Notes: generated by a model not told the origin, from the sequence alone. A stretch of 12,954 bases of DNA from JBBQBM01 sp038317375 (GCA_038317375.1 JBBQBM010000019.1:1-12954), one strand, 5' to 3'; numbered from the stretch's first letter, positions 1-6,411 are shown. Numbers and translations are program-made.

Positions 1-2
1 GG

Positions 3-67
3 GTCGCCGTGGGGGCGGAGAAAAGAGCAACCAAAAGTGATAAACTAATAGTGCTCTTTTTGGCGAC
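3..67. other. Composite hairpin with nested stems
   Basis: GTCGCC (3-8) pairs with GGCGAC (62-67). Inside it, AAAAGAGCA (21-29) pairs with TGCTCTTTT (52-60), leaving a 22-base A-rich loop. The inner stem is followed by one more T and then by the closing arm, so this is not a classical intrinsic terminator. It may be part of a structured RNA that starts outside the window. Confidence 0.4.
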
Positions 68-180
68 TGAAACGGCGAAGGAAAACCAAAAATTTCCTTT
101 CAATTTCTTTTTCCGCTTCGCGGTGGAAGGGTGGGGGGGAGGAGACGCGAGGAAAATGCAAGGAAATTTTTTGGTCTTTG

Positions 181-282
181 CACACGCGAGTCCGCGAGCG
201 TGTCCGAGGCGCATTGGTTAGCATCACCACGCAATCGGAGCGTACGAGGCAGTTTCAAGCCACCACGCACGCGGAGTGTGCG
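181..282. repeat. Three tandem similar hairpins
   Basis: Three successive stem-loops have related sequence. The first is ACACGC (182-187)/GCGTGT (198-203), the second ACGC (229-232)/GCGT (240-243), and the third CGCAC (266-270)/GTGCG (278-282). Each is introduced by a CAC or CACCACGC-like left arm, and the first two are followed by CGAGGC. The spacing is about 40-47 bases. They look like degenerate copies of one unit. Function is unknown; they could be protein-binding hairpins or part of a structured transcript. Confidence 0.4.
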
Positions 283-365
283 ATTAGTAGGAATCAGGGT
301 TCAACTCAAAATACATTCGAACTTTGTCTAATATACACCGCCAGAAGAATAATTTGTCTTGGCCA

Positions 366-397
366 CCGCCTACGGCGGGGTCCCGCAGCAAGCGGGA
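366..397. other. Two tandem GC-rich hairpins before a promoter
   Basis: CCGCC (366-370), TAC, GGCGG (374-378) is immediately followed by TCCCGC (381-386), AGCAA, GCGGGA (392-397). Both stems are perfect. They sit where the -35 element of the TATACT box at 406-411 would be. They may terminate an upstream transcript (an A-run rather than a T-run follows on the plus strand) or mark a protein-binding site. Confidence 0.4.
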
Positions 398-405
398 AAA
401 GGCAG

Positions 406-411
406 TATACT
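406..411 (+). promoter_or_regulatory. -10 box TATACT before the methyltransferase
   Basis: TATACT is a good -10 hexamer, and transcription would begin near 417-418. No clear -35 is seen; that position is inside the hairpin at 381-397. An ATG at 416-418 opens a 12-codon frame ending at the TGA at 452-454, before the methyltransferase ATG at 466. The transcript therefore could begin on a mini-ORF. Confidence 0.4.
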
Positions 412-423
412 AGCAATGGTACT

Positions 424-451
424 GAGAGTTCGGATCCCTCTCCTTCCGCCG
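424..451 (+). other. tRNA 3'-end-like segment (T-arm and acceptor strand)
   Basis: GAGAG (424-428), a TTCGG-type loop and CTCTC (438-442) form a T-arm-like hairpin, directly followed by TTCCGCC, as in the acceptor 3' strand of a class II (Ser-like) tRNA. GGCGGGG at 374-380 could pair with TTCCGCC at 444-450 with two G-T wobbles, and the distance (77 bases) is tRNA-sized. However, the loop is 9 bases instead of 7, and no standard D arm or 7-base anticodon loop can be drawn. It is not a functional tRNA as far as I can see. It may be a tRNA remnant such as an old attachment site, or a chance resemblance. Confidence 0.25.
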
Positions 452-465
452 TGAATAAAGTTCTA

Positions 466-1086
466 ATGAGACCCATTTCCCATATGGATAAACCTACTAT
501 CGATGCCTATAACCAGCAGGCTCAAGAATACGACGATCAAACCGTCGATTTTTGGGACAGCTTTCCGCGGACGGTTTTTGATAAGTTTATTGAAATGATT
601 AATGGGTCCAAGGTCCTTGATGTAGGCAGCGGTCCCGGTCGTGATGGATTACTGTTAAAGCAACGTGGGCTCGATGTAACTTGTCTCGATGCTTCGCAGA
701 CCATGGTAGACATGGCCACCAGCAAGGGACTTAGAGGTGTATGCTCGGACTTTACTAAAATGCCTTTTGATGATGCATGTTTTGACGCCGTATGGGCCTA
801 CACATCTCTACTGCATGTTCCCAAAGCCAAAGTTTACGAACCTCTGCTTGAAATTACCCGTGTGCTTAAGCCGGACGGCGTTTTTGGCTTGGGTATGATC
901 GAAGGTGAAACCGAGGGCTATATCCAAAACTCCAAGGTGACCAAGCCGCGCTGGTTCAGCTATTACAGCAAATCCGAAATAGAAAAACTTCTTGAAAAAC
1001 AGGGGTTCAAGGTAGTTTACTTCGAGACGTTCAAACCCAGGCACAGCAATTATTTAAACTTCATCTTCGTTAAATCGAGTTCCTGA
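466..1086 (+). CDS. Class I SAM-dependent methyltransferase
   Basis: The 206-residue protein belongs to the Rossmann-fold S-adenosylmethionine methyltransferases. Visible are motif I LDVGSGPGRDG (about residues 51-61), the acidic end of strand beta-2 in CLDAS (74-78), FDAVWAYTSLLHV (107-119) as the strand 4/motif IV region typical of the UbiE/Methyltransf_11 group, and the strand 5 motif LKPDGVF (134-140). The length is normal for this group. The substrate cannot be told: family members methylate small metabolites, lipids, quinones or proteins. ATG 466 is the first in-frame ATG after the likely start of transcription; ATG 484 (MDKPTIDAY, where family similarity begins) is an equally good start, and neither has a Shine-Dalgarno sequence. 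An isolated gene, it is separated from the next gene by a 10-bp hairpin. Confidence is high for the fold and low for the reaction. Confidence 0.85.
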   Translation: MRPISHMDKPTIDAYNQQAQEYDDQTVDFWDSFPRTVFDKFIEMINGSKVLDVGSGPGRDGLLLKQRGLDVTCLDASQTMVDMATSKGLRGVCSDFTKMPFDDACFDAVWAYTSLLHVPKAKVYEPLLEITRVLKPDGVFGLGMIEGETEGYIQNSKVTKPRWFSYYSKSEIEKLLEKQGFKVVYFETFKPRHSNYLNFIFVKSSS

Positions 1087-1098
1087 CCCGTCTGTTCC

Positions 1099-1123
1099 GC
1101 CATGAACCAGTACGGTTCATGGC
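1099..1123. terminator. Perfect 10-bp intergenic hairpin
   Basis: GCCATGAACC (1099-1108), loop AGTAC, GGTTCATGGC (1114-1123). It begins 12 bases after the methyltransferase stop. No T-run follows on either strand, so it is at best a non-canonical terminator or RNA 3'-end stabiliser. TCCGCCAT appears on both sides of it. Confidence 0.4.
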
Positions 1124-1142
1124 TCCGCCATCCATAGAAAGG

Positions 1143-1148
1143 TATAAT
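1143..1148 (+). promoter_or_regulatory. TATAAT -10 box for the DUF1361 gene (leaderless)
   Basis: A consensus TATAAT stands six bases before the ATG at 1155. Initiation would fall on or next to the start codon, so the mRNA should lack a 5' leader. This favours ATG 1155 over the upstream in-frame ATG at 1119. No obvious -35 element. Confidence 0.65.
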
Positions 1149-1154
1149 AAACAC

Positions 1155-1826
1155 ATGAAGCATAGGCTAGAGTTATTTTTGAGGCAGGTGCTAGGGCTGA
1201 TAGTGTTTTTTAGCGCCGCCGCGACGGCCATGCTGGCTGGTCGCTTTGTGGTGACCGGGTCGACACGACTGGGGTTCTTGCTCTGGAACTTGATTCTTGC
1301 TTGGGTGCCGGTCGCCGCAGCATTATGGTTTATCCCAGTTGGACGTTCAAGGCGCCCAATAGTTTCAATATTGCTCCTCGTCACTTGGTTCATATTTTTG
1401 CCGAACACTTTTTATATCCTGAGCGACTTTATTCACCTGCGTTCGACTGGCGATATTAACGTTTTATATGACGTTATATTACTTTTTTCGTATTCTTCGA
1501 TTGGCCTTGGCTTGGGGCTAGTTAGCCTCGGGGTAATCCACTCTTGGCTACGCCGGACCTTCGGTAAAATCACGTCCGCAGCGCTGATTTATGGCACGAT
1601 TTTCCTCTCTAGTTTTGCGATTTATCTGGGGCGCTATCTGCGCTGGAACTCCTGGGACATTATTACTAACCCACTCGGTTTGTTAGTAGACATATCCGAC
1701 CGTGTCGTGGCCCCGCTCGACCACCCCAAGACACTTTCGACGACCTTCATCTTCTTCGGATTTATAAGCCTAATTTATAGCAGTTCTTGGTGGCTGGCGC
1801 GTAGGTTTAGCTCCTTAAGCGATTAA
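1155..1826 (+). CDS. DUF1361 family multi-pass membrane protein
   Basis: The 223-residue hydrophobic protein has about six membrane segments (roughly residues 10-28, 40-60, 68-88, 102-128, 141-158 and 194-210). It matches my memory of the DUF1361 family through FLLWNLILAWVPVA (41-54), the FLPNTFYILSDFIHL block (81-95) and the SFAIYLGRYLRWNSWD block (153-168). Those conserved Asn, Asp and Arg/Trp residues lie at segment ends and could form a polar site in the membrane. The family has no established function that I know of. The start is set by the TATAAT box six bases upstream. The gene ends one base before the inverted-repeat element at 1827-1985. Confidence is good for family assignment, none for function. 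Confidence 0.8.
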   Translation: MKHRLELFLRQVLGLIVFFSAAATAMLAGRFVVTGSTRLGFLLWNLILAWVPVAAALWFIPVGRSRRPIVSILLLVTWFIFLPNTFYILSDFIHLRSTGDINVLYDVILLFSYSSIGLGLGLVSLGVIHSWLRRTFGKITSAALIYGTIFLSSFAIYLGRYLRWNSWDIITNPLGLLVDISDRVVAPLDHPKTLSTTFIFFGFISLIYSSSWWLARRFSSLSD

Positions 1827-1985
1827 CTCGACTTACGCAAAATCCCTGCTACTCCAGAATCATCATCAGAGCACATAAGCACTTTTTCTGTTGTCGATGT
1901 ATGCATGGATACCTCTCCACCACAGAAAAGCACCTCTGCATCCCCGCTGATGATTCTGGGCCAGCGAGGTTATGCGTAAGTCGAG
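1827..1985. ncRNA. Rod-shaped inverted-repeat element, candidate 6S-like RNA or MITE
   Basis: The first and last 13 bases are perfect complements: CTCGACTTACGCA (1827-1839) and TGCGTAAGTCGAG (1973-1985). After an almost symmetrical internal loop (14 and 13 bases), CCAGAATCATCA (1854-1865) pairs perfectly with TGATGATTCTGG (1948-1959). Further in, CAGAG (1867-1871) pairs with CTCTG (1934-1938), and CTTTTTCTGT (1882-1891) pairs with ACAGAAAAG (1922-1930) with one bulge. The whole 159 bases form one unbranched rod with internal bubbles. Known 6S RNAs have this size and shape. On the minus strand a TATACT box (1997-1992) would start transcription almost exactly at 1985, so the minus strand is slightly favoured. 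No T-run follows either end. A miniature inverted-repeat transposon is the alternative; TA occurs just outside both arms but off by one base, so there is no clean target duplication. Confidence 0.5.
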
Positions 1986-1993
1986 TAGAGAAG

Positions 1994-1999
1994 TATAAT
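1994..1999 (+). promoter_or_regulatory. TATAAT -10 box for argS (leaderless)
   Basis: A consensus TATAAT lies seven bases before the argS ATG, implying a leaderless transcript. The box starts nine bases after the right arm of the rod element, so that arm occupies the -35 region. The same bases read on the minus strand contain TATACT (1997-1992), making a possible divergent promoter. Confidence 0.65.
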
Positions 2000-2006
2000 A
2001 ACTGTT

Positions 2007-3680
2007 ATGAAAGAGGCGCTCGAGGCACAAATTAAACAGATAGTTGCGGAACTGTTTGATTCTAAGGTTAGTGTTGTTCTAACGCGACCAGAGGCCAAGT
2101 TCGGTGACTTTAGCACCAATGTTGCTATGCAGCTTGGCGGCAAGCCGACCGAAAACGCCGCAAAAATTGTCGCCAAACTAAAAACTCTCGAAGATGTCGC
2201 CGATGCGACCGTAGCCGGCCCGGGGTTTATTAACATCACGCTGCAAGACGCAAAGCTACAGTCCGTAATATCCGAAGTTCTAGAAATGAAAGAGCGATTT
2301 GGTGCGAACAAAATATTTGACGGCAAAGTCATCGTCGTCGAATATTCTGACCCTAACCCGTTCAAGGTTCTTCACGCCGGGCATCTTTACACCAGCCTGG
2401 TCGGTGATGCGATTGCAAACTTGCTTGAAGCCGCCGGTGCTAAAGTCCACCGCGTAAATTATGGCGGTGATGTTGGTATGCATGTTGGCAAAACCATGTG
2501 GGCGATTATCAAGAAACTCGGCGGCGAGAACCCCGAGAAGCTAGATGCAATCAAGGAATCAGAGCGATCAGAATGGATGGCGACTGCTTATGTTGAGGGC
2601 ACGAATGCCTATGATGATGACGAGACTGCCAAGCAAGAAATAACCGTGCTTAATAAACGTATCTACAAACTTCATAGCGATGCCGATCATACATCTAGCC
2701 TCGGTAAAGTTTATTGGACCTGCAGGCAGTGGAGCTACGAATATTTCGACGAGTTTTATGCCCGTATCGGCACTAAGTTCGAGAAATACTATCCTGAAAG
2801 CGAAGTCGCCGGGCTGGGGCTAAAGATTGTTAATGAACAACTAGCTAAAGGTGTCTTCGAAAAGTCTGACGGTGCAGTTGTCTTCAAGGGCGAGCCATAC
2901 GGGCTACACACTCGTGTTTTTATAAACTCCGAAGGCTTACCAACCTACGAGGCTAAAGACATCGGCCTAATCTTCACCAAAAAAGCCGAATATAATTTCG
3001 ACAAATCAGTGGTGATTACCGGCAACGAGCAAGAACAATACATGCAAGTTGTCTTGAAATCTGTCGAGCAGTTCGAGCCGGGGCTAGTCAAAGCCACAAC
3101 TCACTTAACTCACGGTATCGTCAAACTTCAGGGTGGCGTGAAGATGAGTTCGAGGAAAGGGAATATCTTAAGGGCAGTAGATGTGCTTGACGCCGCCAGT
3201 GCTGCTAATAAAAAAGCTACAGATACCGACGACCAAGACGTTGTGCTCGGTGCTGTAAAGTATTCGTTCCTAAAACAGCGCATCGGTGGCGATATTATCT
3301 ATAGCCCCGAGGAATCTGTCAGTATTGCCGGCAACTCTGGGCCGTATTTGCAGTACGCTTACGCCCGGGCGGTGTCGATCCTTAGTAAGAAGTCAGCGAG
3401 CTCTGCGAAAAACTACGAGCTGGACCCATCAGAGCGTCAGCTAGTTCTAAAAATAAGTGAATACCCTGAGGTAGTTGAGATAGCCACAAATGAGTTGATG
3501 CCGCATCTTGTTTGTACATATTTATATGAACTGGCTCAAGAGTTTAATAGTTTTTACGAGGCTAACCGGGTGATTGGCGAGACCCGCGAAAACATTCGAC
3601 TGACCATAATTAGCGCCTATGTTGGTGTACTAAAAAACGGCCTAAAGCTCCTCGGCATCTCCTCACCCAACCATATGTAA
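2007..3680 (+). CDS. argS: Arginyl-tRNA synthetase
   Basis: ArgRS charges tRNA-Arg with arginine in the cytoplasm using ATP. The 557-residue length is typical. The N-terminal Add1-like tRNA D-loop-binding domain covers about residues 1-95. The class I catalytic core begins with SDPNPFKVLHAGHL (114-127), where HAGH replaces HIGH. The flexible KMSKS-equivalent loop is KMSSRKGN at 379-386. The C-terminal helical anticodon-binding DALR domain starts around SGPYLQYAYARAVSIL (about 445-460) and runs to the end. All expected parts are present without truncation. ATG 2007 follows a TATAAT box by seven bases, so the message is probably leaderless. The gene appears to be a single-gene unit between the rod element and the msrB promoter. 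Confidence is very high. Confidence 0.97.
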   Translation: MKEALEAQIKQIVAELFDSKVSVVLTRPEAKFGDFSTNVAMQLGGKPTENAAKIVAKLKTLEDVADATVAGPGFINITLQDAKLQSVISEVLEMKERFGANKIFDGKVIVVEYSDPNPFKVLHAGHLYTSLVGDAIANLLEAAGAKVHRVNYGGDVGMHVGKTMWAIIKKLGGENPEKLDAIKESERSEWMATAYVEGTNAYDDDETAKQEITVLNKRIYKLHSDADHTSSLGKVYWTCRQWSYEYFDEFYARIGTKFEKYYPESEVAGLGLKIVNEQLAKGVFEKSDGAVVFKGEPYGLHTRVFINSEGLPTYEAKDIGLIFTKKAEYNFDKSVVITGNEQEQYMQVVLKSVEQFEPGLVKATTHLTHGIVKLQGGVKMSSRKGNILRAVDVLDAASAANKKATDTDDQDVVLGAVKYSFLKQRIGGDIIYSPEESVSIAGNSGPYLQYAYARAVSILSKKSASSAKNYELDPSERQLVLKISEYPEVVEIATNELMPHLVCTYLYELAQEFNSFYEANRVIGETRENIRLTIISAYVGVLKNGLKLLGISSPNHM

Positions 3681-3726
3681 AAAGTTTGGTGTGCTTTCTA
3701 CCTCGGTTTTTTCGACTACATCAAGG

Positions 3727-3732
3727 TAAAAT
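3727..3732 (+). promoter_or_regulatory. TAAAAT -10 box for the msrB cluster (leaderless)
   Basis: TAAAAT stands six bases before the msrB ATG, the same geometry as the boxes before the DUF1361 gene and argS. It would drive the tightly coupled cluster msrB, 4131-4517, orn and the MmcQ-like gene. Confidence 0.5.
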
Positions 3733-3738
3733 GTAGTT

Positions 3739-4134
3739 ATGAAACTTGATGACAGCGAACTGAAGCAAAGACTAACACCCGAGCAATATAAGGTACTTCG
3801 TGAGTCGGCTACCGAGGCTCCGTTCACTGGTGAATACGTCGATAACCATGAAGACGGCAGTTATGCCTGCAGAGCGTGCGGTGAAACGTTGTTTATGAGT
3901 GAGCATAAATTCGACTCTGGCTCTGGCTGGCCAAGTTTTTATGATGTTGCGAGTCGTGGCACCGTGAAGTTAATTGACGACAATTCGCACGGTATGCACA
4001 GGGTCGAGGTGCGTTGTCAAAACTGTGGCAGTCACTTAGGCCATTTCTTTGAAGACGCCGTAGACCAACCGACCAACCAGCGCTTTTGCATAAATTCTTG
4101 TGCACTTAACTTTAACAAAAAGGGGACGAAATGA
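3739..4134 (+). CDS. msrB: Peptide-methionine (R)-S-oxide reductase
   Basis: MsrB reduces methionine-R-sulfoxide in oxidised proteins. The 131-residue protein carries the two structural zinc CxxC pairs (Cys44/Cys47 in CRAC, Cys93/Cys96 in CQNC), the GWPSF substrate-pocket motif (63-67), HLGHFFED (99-106), and the catalytic cysteine in RFCINS (Cys117). The usual resolving cysteine just before GWPSF is absent (FDSGSGWPSF). Cys121, four residues after the catalytic cysteine, is an extra cysteine that might take that part, which is inference. It is a stand-alone MsrB without a fused MsrA domain. The start is set by the -10 box six bases upstream. Its stop overlaps the next start in ATGA (4131-4134), so translation is probably coupled. 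Confidence 0.95.
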   Translation: MKLDDSELKQRLTPEQYKVLRESATEAPFTGEYVDNHEDGSYACRACGETLFMSEHKFDSGSGWPSFYDVASRGTVKLIDDNSHGMHRVEVRCQNCGSHLGHFFEDAVDQPTNQRFCINSCALNFNKKGTK

Positions 4135-4517
4135 AATTTATTACCTCAGCCAAAGAACTAACCATTATCCTAGACCGCAAAGAGCAAATCGCCGCCTTCA
4201 AGGCCAAAATAGTTATAAAAAAATCAGGGGTGGTTAGCCTGACTTGGCACCCCATTTTCTCAGACTGGCGCAAGTGGGAAGTTCGTCTGCCGGGAGCTTC
4301 CATCCCTCGCCGTTTGATAGCCGGCTCTTACTGGACAGAAAAAGGATGGGATTTCCTATACCTACGCCGACCGGTTGGCTTTCGCAAGCCGAAGGTTGCC
4401 GATGTGGCGGTTATGGAGCTCAAGAACCACAGCCGTTACGAGAGGGTAGTCCTAAGTATGTCGAAGTCTGATTTCGACCATCTAGCTAAGTGGCAAAAGA
4501 ATCGAGTAAAAAAATGA
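4131..4517 (+). CDS. Small conserved-looking protein, function unknown
   Basis: This is a 128-residue soluble protein without signal peptide or membrane segment. The N-terminal half is rich in beta-prone stretches (LTIILD, AKIVIKK, GVVSLTW). The centre has PGASIPRRLIAGSYWTEKGW (64-83), followed by DFLYLRRP and VAVMELKNHSRYERVVLSMS. This recalls small PH-like proteins of Actinobacteria, in which a PGxxIAGxY..GxDF..V.ELK...Y.R.VLS pattern occurs. I offer that resemblance from memory with low confidence. The ATG overlaps the msrB stop by four bases, and the stop overlaps the orn ATG by three bases, so it is embedded in a translationally coupled cluster. The presence of real ends on both sides argues it is a true gene. 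Confidence 0.75.
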   Translation: MKFITSAKELTIILDRKEQIAAFKAKIVIKKSGVVSLTWHPIFSDWRKWEVRLPGASIPRRLIAGSYWTEKGWDFLYLRRPVGFRKPKVADVAVMELKNHSRYERVVLSMSKSDFDHLAKWQKNRVKK

Positions 4518-5101
4518 GTGTCTTTCCAACCAAGCTGCTTTGGATAGATCTAGAAATGACCGGTCTTAGGCCCGGAACAGATGTTATTACAGAGATCGCT
4601 GCGATTGTCACAGACTTTGACCTAAACGAAATAGCGACATACGAGACTGGGATTAAGCACCCTGAGAAGCTCCTTAGAAATCTAATGGGCGAGAGTATAT
4701 GGCATGTTAACCAGCCGGAATATACAGAAAAGATAATAAAAGATAGTTTGAAGGGCAAGACTGAAAAAGTAGTTCAAAACGAACTTCTACGTCTAGTAGA
4801 GGATAGTATTGGCTTAAAAAAACCCGCTGCCGAATATCCATTTTTTCCAGGCTCGCTTGAGTCAAAAGGGGAGGTGTTTTTGGCCGGCAACTCTATTGGT
4901 ACAGACAGGGCATTTATAGATGCGCAGTGGACGGATTTCGCCAGGATCTTGCATTACCGAGCCTTGGACGTTAGCAGTTTTAAACTCTGGTTGTCTGGCA
5001 ACAAACATTTACCCAAATTCGAAAAGAAGAATTCACACCGCGCACTCGACGACATCCGTGAATCAATCGCTGAAATGAAGTACTACATTAAGGAGATGTG
5101 A
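4514..5101 (+). CDS. orn: Oligoribonuclease (DEDDh 3'-5' exoribonuclease)
   Basis: Orn degrades 2-5-nt RNA fragments, including pGpG, to mononucleotides and completes mRNA decay. The 195-residue protein shows all DEDDh residues: Asp12 and Glu14 in WIDLEMTGL, Asp131 in GNSIGTDRAF, and His165 plus Asp170 in HRALDDI, followed by RESIAEMKYY as in the E. coli enzyme. It is slightly longer than the usual roughly 180 residues because of an inserted loop at about 101-120 (KPAAEYPFFPGSLESKGE region). I chose ATG 4514, which overlaps the preceding stop (ATGA); an in-frame ATG at 4490 would add eight residues before the conserved start. The stop at 5099-5101 overlaps the next ATG by one base. Orn is not found in all bacteria, so its presence here rather than NrnA/NrnB is informative about RNA turnover in this lineage. 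Confidence 0.95.
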   Translation: MSVFPTKLLWIDLEMTGLRPGTDVITEIAAIVTDFDLNEIATYETGIKHPEKLLRNLMGESIWHVNQPEYTEKIIKDSLKGKTEKVVQNELLRLVEDSIGLKKPAAEYPFFPGSLESKGEVFLAGNSIGTDRAFIDAQWTDFARILHYRALDVSSFKLWLSGNKHLPKFEKKNSHRALDDIRESIAEMKYYIKEM

Positions 5102-5445
5102 TGGAGCCACTGGACTATAAAACAGTCGAAGAATATGTCTTGAGTATGCCTAACTCTCGCCTTGACTACCCGTTTGGCGAAGAAACTGCAGTCTACAAAA
5201 CCAAAGTTGGAGACGAAGAAAAAATGTTTGCTCTAATGGAAGAAGGCAAAGAGCCTGTTCGGATCAGCCTAAAATGCGACCCACAGCTGGCCGAGCTGCT
5301 TCGTGAAAAATACGAAACGGTTATGCAGGGGTATCATCTTAATAAAAAACATTGGAATACTATTGTGTTAACCGGTCAGATGCCCTGGGATGAAGTCAAG
5401 GGACAAATCTTACTGAGCTATAACCTAGTTACTGGGAATAGCTGA
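5101..5445 (+). CDS. MmcQ/YjbR family protein
   Basis: The 114-residue protein matches the MmcQ/YjbR family: the N-terminal VEEYVLSMPNSRLDYPFGEE block (residues 10-29), a central KMFALMEEGKEPVRISLKCD segment, and the C-terminal YHLNKKHWNTIVL (79-91), corresponding to the family's hallmark GYHLNKKHW..V.L. Family members have a double-wing fold related to the CyaY/CsgA-like DNA-binding domain. Their biological role is unsettled. ATG 5101 is preceded by AGGAG (5091-5095) at five bases, one of the few clear Shine-Dalgarno sites here, and overlaps the orn stop by one base (TGATG). A GTG at 5098 could add one residue. The last 17 bases overlap the end of the convergent membrane-protein gene. Confidence 0.9.
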   Translation: MEPLDYKTVEEYVLSMPNSRLDYPFGEETAVYKTKVGDEEKMFALMEEGKEPVRISLKCDPQLAELLREKYETVMQGYHLNKKHWNTIVLTGQMPWDEVKGQILLSYNLVTGNS

Positions 5446-6046
5446 ACGGTAATAGTTCGGCGTGTGCATTCAAGCTCCGAAGGGCGTTCCTAATATTTGT
5501 GTCGTTTTGTGCAGCATAAGCACTGGCGAGTCGGAGCTTATAATCACTAAGTTTTTGATCGATTAGTTTTGTAAATACCGCGTCGAAATCATTCCCAGTT
5601 TTAGCAGCCTCTAGGTCGTCATCGATACTCTTAGTTTCGTATTTTGCTAGATCAGATTTACTGATTTTTGCGTTCTTGCTAGCAATCATCTTCTTAGTTC
5701 GGATTAGGTCGCTAATTAATGTTAGGTTGCCGGTTTGGGCGACTCCGCCTACCGCTGAGCTTGGGCTACCTTTTGCGCCAATATCCATGACCCGAGCCAA
5801 CTCGGTTTGATAAGCTGCTAGGTCGATGAGCTCCGCCGAACCGCTTTTACTATTTCTTTGCATGATTGTTAAAAATACAAAAATCAAGGTTATTAAGACG
5901 ATCCCAACGATAACAACAGTTAGTATTCTTTGGGTTTTTGAACCACCACCACCGAAACGTTTTGGTTTCGGTTGGTCGGCCTGCAAAATAAAATCGAGGT
6001 TTTGGGGACTTTGGCTTGAAGCTTGAGGTGGCATAGACTTAAGCAT
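5429..6046 (-). CDS. Single-pass membrane protein, function unknown
   Basis: The 205-residue protein has a Pro/Gln/Ser-rich N-terminal tail (about 1-30), a basic glycine patch (KPKRFGGGGSKTQR, 27-40), and one strong membrane helix (about 41-62, ILTVVIVGIVLITLIFVFLTIM). The 140-residue remainder is alpha-helical, with many Lys/Asp/Ala residues, and probably lies outside the membrane. The charge pattern favours a cytoplasmic N terminus. I do not recognise a family. I chose ATG 6046; it follows a TAAAT-type -10 box by about four bases, in line with the leaderless genes around it. ATG 6034 is possible. A longer start at 6103 would fall inside the hairpin at 6091-6118 and is unlikely. It converges with and overlaps the MmcQ-like gene by 17 bases. 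Confidence 0.7.
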   Translation of the reverse strand: MLKSMPPQASSQSPQNLDFILQADQPKPKRFGGGGSKTQRILTVVIVGIVLITLIFVFLTIMQRNSKSGSAELIDLAAYQTELARVMDIGAKGSPSSAVGGVAQTGNLTLISDLIRTKKMIASKNAKISKSDLAKYETKSIDDDLEAAKTGNDFDAVFTKLIDQKLSDYKLRLASAYAAQNDTNIRNALRSLNAHAELLPFSYSQ

Positions 6047-6090
6047 AACTGATTTATGGCAACTAATCGAGAATAGCCTAGTAACGAAAT

Positions 6091-6118
6091 GCCCCCATTG
6101 CAAAAAAGCAACGGGGGC
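6091..6118 (-). terminator. Strong hairpin with six-base A/T loop
   Basis: GCCCCCATTGC (6091-6101), AAAAAA, GCAACGGGGGC (6108-6118). On the plus strand there is one A-C mismatch; on the minus strand that pair is a U-G wobble, so the stem is complete. ATTTCGTT follows on the minus strand. It could end a minus-strand transcript coming from the structured region, or be the first stem of a plus-strand RNA. The strand assignment is tentative. Confidence 0.4.
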
Positions 6119-6338
6119 GGTTGGTGGGGCTAAAGACCCACTGGGAGTATTCCCAGAACCAGCCGTTTAAGGCGGTCGCACCTGAGTGGCGCTCAATCCG
6201 CTGATTAGCGGAGAGCTGCCGAGTAAAGCGAAGATGTTTTTTGTTGCGCACCCAAGAGCCGTACCTCCACCTATTGGAAAGACGGGGGGCTCTTGGGCAC
6301 GACTTCCTCCCCAGGATTTCATCCTGAGTAGGCACTTT

Positions 6339-6411
6339 TTAGAAGTTTGCAGCCGAGACTGGCGCTACTTCCTGAGATTCTGGAGGTCTGACGGTTGCCC
6401 GCCAGACCTCC
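6339..6411 (+). repeat. Structured repeat, copy 1
   Basis: The block starting TTAGAAGTTTGCAGCC recurs at 6646. Over the first 52 bases the two copies agree at about 43 positions, with one gap. Shared blocks are TTGCAGCC, ACTGGCGC, CTTCCTGAGAT and AGGTCTG. The block ends in the hairpin GGAGGTCTG/CAGACCTCC (6382-6390/6403-6411). Confidence 0.75.

Larger units (their letters stand above)
1..405. other. Gene-less region with multiple hairpins
   Basis: I see no convincing protein gene here. Short open frames exist on both strands, but their translations are low-complexity, rich in Arg/Thr/Ser, and match no family I recognise. The frame of the downstream methyltransferase stays open back to 178, but that extension lacks protein character. 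What the stretch does hold is secondary structure: a composite hairpin at 3-67, an AT-rich hairpin at 78-99 (AAGGAAA/TTTCCTT) followed by a T-rich run, a small CCGC/GCGG hairpin at 113-123, three successive hairpins at 181-282, and two GC hairpins at 366-397. This could be the end of an RNA gene or operon lying to the left plus the regulatory region of the methyltransferase. Neither tmRNA nor RNase P RNA signatures were found. Confidence 0.5.

Noticed and set aside
374..450. Intact tRNA gene
   Set aside because: The T-loop is nine bases, the anticodon loop would be twelve, and the D arm lacks the GG-containing loop. Kept only as a tRNA-like finding.
178..465. N-terminal extension of the methyltransferase back to an ATG at 178
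   Set aside because: The translated sequence has no family similarity, runs through strong hairpins and a -10 box, and the domain is complete from 484.
3681..3726. Intrinsic terminator after argS (T-run at about 3706-3711)
   Set aside because: There is a T-run but no stable stem directly before it.
6256..6293. Group II intron domain V (GAGCCGTA start)
   Set aside because: The first eight bases fit, but the GAAA-type loop and the closing TACGGTTC strand are absent; the stem instead pairs as a plain 10-bp helix. No reverse transcriptase frame is nearby.
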